The notes beneath the pieces were generated by a model. The model was not told the DNA's origin. It did no database searches and was given only the letters and a program-made list of their open reading frames with translations. Below, piece after piece: positions 1 to 6,700 of a stretch of 10,265 nt of DNA. Position 1 is the first letter of the stretch. Every line of letters starts with the position of its first letter. This stretch comes from Pseudomonadales bacterium (lineage in GTDB: Bacteria > Pseudomonadota > Gammaproteobacteria > Pseudomonadales > Azotimanducaceae): positions 1 through 10,265 of the forward strand of contig JAQWQN010000240.1 in NCBI GenBank assembly GCA_029244465.1, given 5' to 3'. The position numbers and the translations under genes are program-made.

Positions 1-725
1 TGACTGACATCGACTATCGCGCCGAGATCGTTAACACGTTTAATCGCCGCGACCCCCAGCGCTGACAGACCACCGTGCTCTGCATCGGGTTCATAACTAC
101 TCGTCTCACCGATATAAACCGGCCGGGAAGAGTCTGCAAAGTCATTATGTCCCATGTGCGTCAATGCAAAAACTCGCACACCAGAGGCATAAAATTCGTC
201 TACGCCTTGCGGCTCTAGCCCCAGAATCCGCGCGTTTTGAAAACCAAGGATCATCGCTGTTGTGCCGTTGGCGTGTGCTTTGACGATGGCGTCAGCACTC
301 GTCGCTAGTACCGTATTTGTCGTGACGTCTGCGACCTGAGCATGAATCGCCTCGACTTCTGCTTCAGCTTGTCGACGAGCTTCCGCGAAACCCGCTTCAT
401 CTCTTGGCCCTGGGCCCACCGCCGCTGCAACAACCACTGCATTGACACCGCCGGCATGCAACTTCAGCGGCGCTACTCTCGACATGCCGTCTGGCCCCGC
501 ATAGCGAGAGAGATTATCGGGGATTTCTATATCCGCGTGAGCGTCAAGAACCAGCACGCGTTCGTGAATGGCGCGCGCGCGCGCCTTAATTTCGGCCTCC
601 GTCGCTGCCCGTAGCGTTTGCGCTTCCGCTATGGCGCTGCGATCAGGCAGCGCCGACTCCTCGGGGTCACTGCACGATGCTGAAGTAAGAAGTCCGACCA
701 AAACCCACTTGGTAAAGTTGCTCAC
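1..725 (-). CDS. M19-family membrane dipeptidase, probable lipoprotein (C-terminus cut by window edge)
   Basis: Renal-dipeptidase-type (peptidase M19) zinc hydrolase that would cleave dipeptides, often with a D- or dehydro-residue at the C-terminal side, probably at the outer face of a membrane. Read on the minus strand from a GTG at 723-725, it gives 241 codons open to the window edge. An in-frame stop lies just upstream and an AGGGA-type ribosome site sits 5 nt before the GTG. The N-terminus is a hydrophobic signal (residues about 6-17) followed by SASC at 15-18, an imperfect lipobox with Cys18 as likely lipid site. Family landmarks: metal-binding DAHAD (61-65, His63 and Asp65), GGVNA (92-96), GFQNARILG (161-169), GVRVFALTHMGHNDFADS (182-199), and GLSALG through VDVS leading into the expected SH at the cut. 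The bridging-Glu position reads Gln163, which is unusual and could mean altered metal binding. It is divergent from the P450 gene. The family call is firm; the substrate is not known. Confidence 0.9.
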   Translation of the reverse strand, partial: MSNFTKWVLVGLLTSASCSDPEESALPDRSAIAEAQTLRAATEAEIKARARAIHERVLVLDAHADIEIPDNLSRYAGPDGMSRVAPLKLHAGGVNAVVVAAAVGPGPRDEAGFAEARRQAEAEVEAIHAQVADVTTNTVLATSADAIVKAHANGTTAMILGFQNARILGLEPQGVDEFYASGVRVFALTHMGHNDFADSSRPVYIGETSSYEPDAEHGGLSALGVAAIKRVNDLGAIVDVS

Positions 726-832
726 GCCATTCCCTTTTTTCTATGCGCAGAACTTAGCACGAGCACTCGAAAAATGGCGAAAATAGTGTCACGCTGGCTA
801 CCTAGAAGGTCCGGAATAAAAGGAGATCTGAC
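726..832. other. Intergenic region between divergent dipeptidase and P450 genes
   Basis: This 107-nt gap must hold both start regions of two divergent genes. It contains a small inverted repeat CGAG-CA-CTCG (760-769) and the two ribosome-binding sites. I found no -35/-10 pair with good spacing on either strand, so no promoter is called. Confidence 0.5.
821..825 (+). promoter_or_regulatory. Ribosome binding site of the P450 gene
   Basis: AGGAG, within AAAAGGAGA, lies 7 nt before the ATG at 833. It is the best Shine-Dalgarno match near this gene and supports the longer 449-residue start over the internal ATG at 905, which has only a GGGG run in front of it. Confidence 0.8.
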
Positions 833-2182
833 ATGAACCAAATATATCTAGGCAGCAGCGACGAAGAGCGACAATCCTTGATTAGCCGATCACGGGCCGG
901 GGACATGACGGTCTCAAATAAGGCGGTCGCGAAAGCTTTTGCCATCGACCCCAACTACGACCCTTATTCGATACCCCTAGATGAAATGGACCCATCTCAT
1001 CCCGCTTTATTTCTAAACGGAACCTTTTGGCCGCATTTTGAACGTCTACGTAATGAAGACCCAGTGCACTTCCATGAAGACAGCATGTTCGGGCCCTATT
1101 GGTCAGTGACCAAATACGAAGACATCATGTATGTCGATACACACCACGATCTCTTTTCATCCTTGCAAAAAAAGGGCGGCATCGCCCTTGGCGGCGTCCC
1201 GGACCGGGAAGACGATTACTCGTTGCCAATGTTCATCCAGGAAGATCCGCCCAAACATGACCAGCAACGCCGCGTGGTGACTCCCCTATTCATGCCTAAG
1301 AGTTTGGCGGAGCTGGAACCGCTCATCCGTGAGCGCGCCGGAAATATTCTAGACAACCTGCCACGTAATGAAGAATTCGATTGGGTGCGCTACGTCTCCG
1401 TTGAATTGACCGCGCAAATGTTAGCCACCTTGTTTGATGTGCCGCAAGAAGATCGTCTCAAGCTTATTGAATGGTCTGATACAATTCAGAACCTGTCCGA
1501 TCCCGACCAGTTCGAAAATCCCGACGAGGGCTTTACGGTGCTTATGGAGTGCCTCACTTATTTTCAAGGATACTATGAGGCACGCAAGAAGGAGCCGGCC
1601 AAGTTCGATTTGATTTCTATGCTGGCACACGACCCAGCAACCAACAACATGAGCCCGCAGGAACTACTCGGTAACATTATGTTGTTGATCGTTGGTGGTA
1701 ACGACACCACCCGAAACTCCATTTCGGGCGGTGTCCTCGCTCTCAACCAAAACCCAGAGCAATACGAAAAACTCCTCCAGAACCCGGCAGTCATTAAGAC
1801 CATGGTCCCGGAAATCGTTCGCTGGCAGACCCCGGTCGCTCACATGGCTCGCACGGCAATGCAAGATACCGAAATTCGCGGCAAGCAAATTAAGGCGGGC
1901 GACCGTGTTTGCATGTGGTACATCAGCGGCAATCGCGATGAAGACGCCATTGAGAACGCAAGCGAATTCCGAATCGATCGCACCAACCCCAGACAGCACA
2001 CAGCCTTTGGTTACGGTATCCATCGCTGTGTCGGCAATCGCCTGGCCGAAATGCAACTGACCGTGATGTGGCAAGAAATAATGAAACGGTTCCCGAAGCT
2101 CGAAGTCACAGGAGAGCCATTGGGCCTCGCCTCCAGCTTCATCCACGGCATCCGAGAATTGCCGGTAACGATCCGAGGATAG
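833..2182 (+). CDS. Cytochrome P450, CYP153-like (alkane/fatty-acid hydroxylase family)
   Basis: Soluble bacterial P450 of 449 residues. CYP153 enzymes hydroxylate the terminal carbon of medium-chain alkanes, fatty acids or alcohols and take electrons from a ferredoxin and its reductase. Seen here: SMFGPYWSVTKYEDIM (84-99) near the B helix, the I-helix oxygen-activation motif GGNDTT (288-293), ExxR as EIVR (327-330), MWYISGNRD (361-369), and the heme loop FGYGIHRCVG (392-401) with Cys399 as the iron ligand. GGNDTTRN, WQTP (331-334) and GIHRCVGNRLAE match what I recall of CYP153A6 closely. Met25 (ATG at 905) would give 425 residues, near the size of CYP153A6, but the strong ribosome site favours the first ATG, and some CYP153 proteins do have long N-termini. 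No ferredoxin or reductase gene is adjacent. Two permease genes follow 48 nt later, likely in the same transcript. The CYP153 relationship is strong from motifs; the actual substrate is inference. Confidence 0.93.
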   Translation: MNQIYLGSSDEERQSLISRSRAGDMTVSNKAVAKAFAIDPNYDPYSIPLDEMDPSHPALFLNGTFWPHFERLRNEDPVHFHEDSMFGPYWSVTKYEDIMYVDTHHDLFSSLQKKGGIALGGVPDREDDYSLPMFIQEDPPKHDQQRRVVTPLFMPKSLAELEPLIRERAGNILDNLPRNEEFDWVRYVSVELTAQMLATLFDVPQEDRLKLIEWSDTIQNLSDPDQFENPDEGFTVLMECLTYFQGYYEARKKEPAKFDLISMLAHDPATNNMSPQELLGNIMLLIVGGNDTTRNSISGGVLALNQNPEQYEKLLQNPAVIKTMVPEIVRWQTPVAHMARTAMQDTEIRGKQIKAGDRVCMWYISGNRDEDAIENASEFRIDRTNPRQHTAFGYGIHRCVGNRLAEMQLTVMWQEIMKRFPKLEVTGEPLGLASSFIHGIRELPVTIRG

Positions 2183-2191
2183 GCGCCAACC

Positions 2192-2226
2192 GCGAAGGGC
2201 TTCGCCTTTCTAAAGACAAGGTCTTT
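2192..2226 (+). promoter_or_regulatory. Two small hairpins in the P450-oppB gap, the second over the oppB ribosome site
   Basis: The first is GCGAA-GGGC-TTCGC (2192-2205). The second is AAAGAC-AAG-GTCTTT (2212-2226), a perfect 6-bp stem with a 3-nt loop. The only plausible oppB Shine-Dalgarno, AAGG at 2218-2221, lies in the loop and the edge of the second stem, 9 nt before the ATG. A T-run follows, but the stem is AT-rich and a terminator there would end inside the oppB leader. I read it as a possible brake on oppB translation or a weak attenuator. Confidence 0.4.
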
Positions 2227-2230
2227 TGCG

Positions 2231-3154
2231 ATGACTCAGTTCCTAGTGCGCAGAATATTTTTTGCCGCGATAACTTTCTTCGCGATCGTAACGGTGGTCT
2301 TTTTTTTGGTGCGTCTTGCTCCCGGCGGCCCGTTCGACGGTGAACGTCGTCTGCCACCGGAAATCGAGACCAACCTACGCGCCGCGTATAATTTAGACGC
2401 GCCACTCTACGAACAATACCGCCGCTTCGTAGTTCAGTTGCTCCAAGGGGACCTGGGGCCTTCTTTCAAACAGAAAGACTTTTCAATCAACGAACTCATC
2501 GCAGCTGGACTCCCGGTCAGCATGGGCCTCGGTATATCGGCGTTGTTTGTGGCGCTGCTCCTGGGCTTACTTATTGGTACCACAGCGGGGTTCAACCAAG
2601 GCACCGCAATAGATCGTGTGCTTATGGGTTTAAGCAATTTCAACCTGGCCATTCCAACCATCGTCTCAGCGCCGCTGATGGTTCTAATCTTCAGCGTCGC
2701 CCTGTCACTATTCCCCGCCGGCGGGGCGGATACATGGTGGCATTTTGTACTCCCGACATTTGCCCTCGCCATCCCGTTTAGCGCAGAGCTTGCACGACTC
2801 ATCCGTGGTGGCGTCGCGGAAACCATTAGTGAACCCCACGTTAGAACGGCATACGCCAAAGGTATCGGCACAGTTCGGACTGTAAATAGGCATATCCTAC
2901 CCATCGCTGTACTCCCTATGATTTCTTATCTAGCCCCGGCGGCAGCCGGTCTATTAACCGGGACAGTGGTCATAGAGCAGGTCTTCAACTTGCCGGGGAT
3001 CGGTCGCTACTTCGTCGATGGTGCTTTGAATCGAGACTACACATTAGTGATGGGCGTGACGATCGTGTATTCCCTCGCCATATTGATCTTCAATCTAATC
3101 GCAGATGTTGCCTACGGCTTAGTCGATCCTCGAATTCGAGTCACCCAAAAGTGA
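2231..3154 (+). CDS. oppB: Oligopeptide ABC transporter permease OppB
   Basis: Inner-membrane channel subunit of an oligopeptide importer, normally paired with OppC and driven by ATPases OppD/OppF, with OppA binding the peptide. It has 307 residues, essentially the length of E. coli OppB (306), and follows it along the whole chain: N-terminal TM at about 9-28, LAPGGPFDGERRLPPE (29-44), GDLGPSFKQKDFSIN (73-87), several further TM segments, the ATPase-contact EAA loop around RTAYAKG...HILP (205-224), and LPGIGRYFVDGALNRDY (254-270). This closeness separates OppB from the DppB, NikB and GsiC relatives. It starts 48 nt after the P450 stop, behind a hairpin-covered ribosome site, and its stop overlaps the oppC start. 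No binding protein or ATPase gene lies in the window, so it must work with subunits encoded elsewhere. Confidence 0.92.
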   Translation: MTQFLVRRIFFAAITFFAIVTVVFFLVRLAPGGPFDGERRLPPEIETNLRAAYNLDAPLYEQYRRFVVQLLQGDLGPSFKQKDFSINELIAAGLPVSMGLGISALFVALLLGLLIGTTAGFNQGTAIDRVLMGLSNFNLAIPTIVSAPLMVLIFSVALSLFPAGGADTWWHFVLPTFALAIPFSAELARLIRGGVAETISEPHVRTAYAKGIGTVRTVNRHILPIAVLPMISYLAPAAAGLLTGTVVIEQVFNLPGIGRYFVDGALNRDYTLVMGVTIVYSLAILIFNLIADVAYGLVDPRIRVTQK

Positions 3155-3981
3155 AATCACGAGGCCTGCCTTTACCCTCAATTGTCGCTCTGACGATCCT
3201 TGGTGCCATTGTGCTAGGCACCCTGCTTGGTCCGGAGTTAAGCCCCTACGACAGTGAGCTCATCGATTGGGAACAACTCGAACAACCGCCATCTCTCGGG
3301 CATTGGTTTGGTACCGATGTCATAGGGCGTGATCTGTTCGTACGCACCATGGAAGGCGCGAGAGTATCGTTCACAATCGCGCTTCTAACGACAGTCATCA
3401 GTCTCAGTATCGGAATCCCTTGGGGCGCAGTCGCGGGTTTTTTGGGCGGTGCAATTGACCAATTCATGATGCGTATCGTAGACGGTTTCTACTGCTTACC
3501 AGGACTACTGGTCGTTATTCTGTTAGTCGTCTTGTTCGGACAAAACCAGTATGTTTTATTCGCAGGTCTCGGCATGATTTCTTGGCTCAACATCGCACGC
3601 ATAGTCCGCGCACAAACCATGCGCCTGCGATACAGCCCATTCATTCAGGCAGCCAAGGGCCTCGGTGCGTCGACAACGACCATAGTAGTAAAACACATCC
3701 TACCGAACATGGTCGGACCAATCGTTGTCTATTCGACGCTCATGATTCCAGGGGTCATTTTAGCCGAGAGTTTCATCAGCTTTCTTGGTTTAGGTATCCA
3801 AGAGCCGAACACCAGCTGGGGCGTCTTAGTCGCAGATGGGACACAGACTATGGAATCGTCACCTTGGATACTGACCTTTCCTAGTGCATGTCTTGCCCTG
3901 ACCGTATGGTGCCTAAACACTCTCGGGGACACCATGCGAGATCATCTAGACCCCACATCTGGCATGAGATCAGGAGCTTAA
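3151..3981 (+). CDS. oppC: Oligopeptide ABC transporter permease OppC
   Basis: Second channel subunit of the same importer, 276 residues. It starts at a GTG whose GTGA overlaps the oppB stop by 4 nt, a layout typical of translational coupling, with no clear ribosome site of its own. Family landmarks: first TM at about 10-27, HWFGTDVIGRDLFVR (51-65), GAVAGFLGGAIDQFMMR (92-108), the EAA loop FIQAAKGLGASTT...HILPN (164-186) that docks onto the ATPase, and SFISFLGLGIQEPNTSWG (207-224). It matches E. coli OppC closely but lacks about 26 residues of its cytoplasmic N-terminal tail, so the first TM begins almost at once. The gene ends 15 nt before the convergent MscS gene. The expected oppD and oppF do not follow. 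Confidence 0.92.
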   Translation: MKSRGLPLPSIVALTILGAIVLGTLLGPELSPYDSELIDWEQLEQPPSLGHWFGTDVIGRDLFVRTMEGARVSFTIALLTTVISLSIGIPWGAVAGFLGGAIDQFMMRIVDGFYCLPGLLVVILLVVLFGQNQYVLFAGLGMISWLNIARIVRAQTMRLRYSPFIQAAKGLGASTTTIVVKHILPNMVGPIVVYSTLMIPGVILAESFISFLGLGIQEPNTSWGVLVADGTQTMESSPWILTFPSACLALTVWCLNTLGDTMRDHLDPTSGMRSGA

Positions 3982-4001
3982 GCCCTCTGTAGCGACTTAA
4001 G
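3977..4001. repeat. Inverted repeat spanning the oppC/mscS convergent stops
   Basis: CTTAAG at 3977-3982 pairs perfectly with CTTAAG at 3996-4001 across a 13-nt spacer. The arms contain the TAA stop of oppC (3979-3981) and, on the other strand, the TAA stop of the mscS-like gene (3997-3999). There is no T-tract, so as a transcription terminator it is weak. TAA facing TTA pairs automatically in convergent genes, so only half of the stem is informative. Confidence 0.35.
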
Positions 4002-5016
4002 TATCAACACCCCCGTCTACACGCGCGACGAAGGTACGCAGTGATTTAACTTGTTGTTCGAGCCACGCAATCTCTAATCGTGCGCCGTCATCCTCACTCT
4101 TCTTCAGCTCAGAGATCTCAGCCTGAATACTTCTAATTTGGTCATGGAAGCGTTCAACACGCGCAGCGATCTCTGCCTTGTCGAACATCAACTCTTCAAC
4201 CCGACCCGGTTCCGGACCTCTCTGGTCTGGCGCGCCAGCAGGTAATAGGGGACGACTAATTTGTCTTTGATTCATAACCGTAGGTGACATGACCTCGATA
4301 TTCGCTTCGTGAAGCGTATCCAGCATGGCACCTTTTAATTCAGTTTTCTTACTAACTAGCGTACCAACGTCAGCAAGAAATCCCGTGATTTTATAGTCAA
4401 CTGCATAATCACCCAGAGTCAGAATTTGAACAAAGGGATCTCTTAACTCAACCCGCTCAGCGGCTTCACGCAATTGAATTCTCACCTGTTCTCGATGTAC
4501 GTCATACCCAATTGAAACTTCGGCAGAAATGAGTGTGCCGCTCTGATCTACGACTTTGACCGGGTTAGTGATGACAAAGATATTAGGCAGCGTCACTGTA
4601 TCGCGATCTTCACTCTGTATTTCAGTGTGCAGTAGAGTCTTCACTCGGACCCGCCCGAAATGCGCACCAACTTCGATGAAGTCGCCGGTGCGAAAGCTAC
4701 CAATTATTTTAAGCGTCAATCCAGCCATTGCATTGCTGACGAAGGTAGTCGATGACAAAGCAATAATTGCGGTAACGACCAAGCCGAAAAGACTTAAAAG
4801 CTGACCACGCGTTTCGACTTGAAACGGCAATGCCAGGAGTAACACGACAACAGCCACCAACAGCACAACAATCTGCGAGAACTGCCTGTATAGCCGATTG
4901 TTGGGATGATGAGAAAACGTTTTACCCAACAACCATTGCACAGCGAACGTGCCCACAAGGGTGACTAACACTGGCAATCCCCATGCCAGTACTTCGCTAA
5001 GCTCACGTGTTGGCAT
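3997..5016 (-). CDS. MscS-family mechanosensitive ion channel with C-terminal coiled coil
   Basis: Small-conductance mechanosensitive channel homologue of 339 residues, expected to open under membrane tension and release small solutes on hypo-osmotic shock. Three TM segments are visible (about 14-31, 46-64 and 74-106). The pore-lining TM3 carries SSTTFVSNAMAG (88-99), followed by FRTGDFIEVGAHFGRV (108-123) of the beta domain and the HTEIQSEDRDTVTLPN stretch (130-145), which fits MscS architecture. After residue about 250 there is a Pro/Gly-rich linker and then a charged heptad-like segment (about 275-330) that looks like a coiled coil. This tail makes it about 50 residues longer than E. coli MscS (286). 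The gene begins 2 nt after the decarboxylase stop, with an AAAGG ribosome site inside the end of that gene, so the two are very likely co-transcribed. Family certain; exact subfamily and gating partner unknown. Confidence 0.9.
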   Translation of the reverse strand: MPTRELSEVLAWGLPVLVTLVGTFAVQWLLGKTFSHHPNNRLYRQFSQIVVLLVAVVVLLLALPFQVETRGQLLSLFGLVVTAIIALSSTTFVSNAMAGLTLKIIGSFRTGDFIEVGAHFGRVRVKTLLHTEIQSEDRDTVTLPNIFVITNPVKVVDQSGTLISAEVSIGYDVHREQVRIQLREAAERVELRDPFVQILTLGDYAVDYKITGFLADVGTLVSKKTELKGAMLDTLHEANIEVMSPTVMNQRQISRPLLPAGAPDQRGPEPGRVEELMFDKAEIAARVERFHDQIRSIQAEISELKKSEDDGARLEIAWLEQQVKSLRTFVARVDGGVDT

Positions 5017-5018
5017 AT

Positions 5019-6419
5019 CTAACCTTTAACACGGACATGACCGGCGGCTCTGTTGAGTTCCTCGAGCAGAGTGTCTATTTGTGCCTGGTGCGTCCGGTGA
5101 CTGAGTATCGATACCCGTAGCGCGAAAGTATCATGTAATACTGTACCCGATAGATAGACCTTACCCGCCGAATTGATCTCATCGAGAAAACGTCGATTCA
5201 GATCCCCTAGGTCTTTGTCTGTCTGTGTCGTTGGCAGTAAGCGAAAAGCAAACGTTGAAAGGTCTGGCCGATTAAGCATGTCAAACGTCCCAGTCCTATC
5301 CATCGCCTCAAACGCATACTCGGCTAAGTCCAGTTTTTCATCCAGCGCTTCGGCGAACGCATCTTCGCCGTGGAGCATTAATGGTAACGCCACCTTCAAG
5401 CCGCGATGCTCACGCGACAGTTCCACTGACAGACTAAAGGGATCGAGATGCGCTTGCGCCCGATCAAGGTCAGGCATATACGCACCACGCAACTCATGTG
5501 CCTCAATCAAACTATCTCGATCCTTGACCAAGATCCCACCGGTGCCATAAGGCAGAAAAAGCCCTTTGTGGGGGTCGAGCGTCACCGAGTCCGCCTCAGC
5601 AATACCTGCAAGTTGCTTGCGGCCACGGTCGGTTAACAAAAAAGCACCCCCGTAAGCTGCATCGACGTGATACCAAAGGCCCTCGGCTTGCGCGACAGCC
5701 GCGAGCTCAGACATTGGGTCGACGCTGCCGGTATTAGTTGTCCCGGCGGAGCCCACTAGCAAGAAAGGCGCTAACCCGGCCGCCCGATCGGCTGTAATTT
5801 GACTTTTAAGCGCAGCAACCTCAATCCGAAAATCGCGATCTGTGGGCACTATTCGGACGTTGCGAGCGGAAAATCCAGCGAGGTTCGCCGCCTTCATGAC
5901 AGAGTGATGAGTCTGATCCGAACAATAGATGGTTCCCGACAGGAAATTTTCCGGCAGCATTGCGCGTCGCGCTGTAACAAGTGCCGTAAAGTTCGCGAGC
6001 GAACCGCCAGTGGTTAACACACCTGCGAACCCAGGTCCGAAACCAATCCATCGTGCAAAAGTGGCTACGACCTGGTATTCCAGTTCGGCAAGTTTTGGTG
6101 CCGCAAAGTGGGCTGTCCCATAGCGATTCATGGTCTTGACGATCCAGTCTGCCAATGCTGAAGTGACCAACCCTCCACCGGGAATGTAGGCCATGAAGCC
6201 AGGGTGAGCGGCATTAAAGCCAGAACCAAACAGAGACCTCAGAAACGACTTAAGATCTTGCTCGGAGCTGAGTGCTTCTTCTCCTTGTAGAACGGGTTGC
6301 GAACCAAGAAGCGCAAGCTCCTCCTGAAGAAAAGCGTGTACTGTGCTTGCGAGCTCATCCCATTCCTGGACTGAAGGGTCAAGCGACAACCGTTCTAATT
6401 GAGGCCAAGGTAAATCCAT
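5019..6419 (-). CDS. Group II pyridoxal-phosphate-dependent amino-acid decarboxylase
   Basis: Cytosolic PLP enzyme of 466 residues in the family of aromatic-L-amino-acid, glutamate and histidine decarboxylases. It would remove the alpha-carboxyl group of an amino acid to give an amine and CO2. Landmarks: HPGFMAYIPGGG (72-83) in the substrate-pocket region, TTGGSLANFTAL (136-147) for phosphate binding, SDQTHHSVMKA (167-177) with His171 as the ring-stacking residue, HVDAAYGG (251-258) with Asp253 contacting the pyridine nitrogen, and DPHKG (282-286) with Lys285 as the Schiff-base lysine. All catalytic positions I can place are present. The flexible loop probably includes Tyr314 (RGAYMPD). Substrate cannot be read from motifs. 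I see no good Shine-Dalgarno before the ATG; instead a perfect palindrome lies 12-21 nt upstream. It is the first gene of a two-gene operon with the MscS-like channel. Confidence 0.9.
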   Translation of the reverse strand: MDLPWPQLERLSLDPSVQEWDELASTVHAFLQEELALLGSQPVLQGEEALSSEQDLKSFLRSLFGSGFNAAHPGFMAYIPGGGLVTSALADWIVKTMNRYGTAHFAAPKLAELEYQVVATFARWIGFGPGFAGVLTTGGSLANFTALVTARRAMLPENFLSGTIYCSDQTHHSVMKAANLAGFSARNVRIVPTDRDFRIEVAALKSQITADRAAGLAPFLLVGSAGTTNTGSVDPMSELAAVAQAEGLWYHVDAAYGGAFLLTDRGRKQLAGIAEADSVTLDPHKGLFLPYGTGGILVKDRDSLIEAHELRGAYMPDLDRAQAHLDPFSLSVELSREHRGLKVALPLMLHGEDAFAEALDEKLDLAEYAFEAMDRTGTFDMLNRPDLSTFAFRLLPTTQTDKDLGDLNRRFLDEINSAGKVYLSGTVLHDTFALRVSILSHRTHQAQIDTLLEELNRAAGHVRVKG

Positions 6420-6430
6420 TGCGAGATGGT

Positions 6431-6440
6431 AGCACGTGCT
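6431..6440. promoter_or_regulatory. Perfect 10-bp palindrome upstream of the decarboxylase gene
   Basis: AGCACGTGCT is a perfect palindrome with a CACGTG core, 12-21 nt upstream of the decarboxylase ATG on its transcribed side. GCGAG (6421-6425) and CTCGC (6439-6443) form an alternative hairpin using the same bases. It could be an operator or an RNA hairpin near the translation start. The regulator is unknown. Confidence 0.35.
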
Positions 6441-6467
6441 CGCAACTGACTGGTCCGATTAGCAATA

Positions 6468-6494
6468 TGACCGATGTGACCGATGTGACCGATT
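6468..6494 (+). repeat. 9-bp tandem repeat, three copies
   Basis: TGACCGATG is repeated head to tail at 6468-6476, 6477-6485 and 6486-6494; the last copy ends in T instead of G. It lies in the decarboxylase-MFS gap. It may be a slippage product or clustered protein-binding sites. Confidence 0.7.
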
Positions 6495-6663
6495 TGGCGA
6501 CGTTACTAAACAAAGCAGACACAGCGCTCACACGTTAGTACAACCTGCTTGGGCACGCTGCCGTTAACGAGTCGCTCTCACATGACAATTTTCTTATAAC
6601 AACATTGCCGGAGCCGGTCGCTCGTTGATCAGCTTGCTGTTTGGCCGCGATACCGAGGTCCAA

Positions 6664-6692
6664 GGATATACCTAGTATCTGACGCGATATCC
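6664..6692. repeat. Inverted repeat before the MFS gene (operator candidate)
   Basis: GGATAT (6664-6669) and ATATCC (6687-6692) are perfect inverted 6-bp arms with a 17-nt spacer. A smaller near-palindrome, ATAC-CTA-GTAT (6668-6678), overlaps the left arm. The right arm ends 8 nt before the annotated ATG, so protein binding here could block the gene. This is seen in sequence only; function is speculation. Confidence 0.3.
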
Positions 6693-6700
6693 CGACTATC

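Larger units (their letters stand above)
6420..6700. other. 281-nt gap between divergent decarboxylase and MFS genes
   Basis: The largest non-coding stretch in the window, facing the starts of two divergent genes. It holds a 10-bp palindrome (6431-6440), a 9-bp triplicate repeat (6468-6494), a TATAAC box (6595-6600) without a matching -35, and an inverted repeat just before the MFS start (6664-6692). Several short frames across it are open for only 20-30 codons, and none looks like a gene. Confidence 0.55.

Noticed and set aside
1664..2146. 160-codon open frame on the minus strand inside the P450 gene
   Set aside because: It is fully antisense to a well-supported P450, has no recognisable domain, and has no room for its own promoter.
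6467..6538. 23-residue frame over the 9-bp repeat, ending LLNKADTALTR, which faintly recalls the end of a GGDEF domain
   Set aside because: Too short, no ribosome site, and the continuation beyond its stop does not resemble a GGDEF protein in any frame. The likeness is probably chance.
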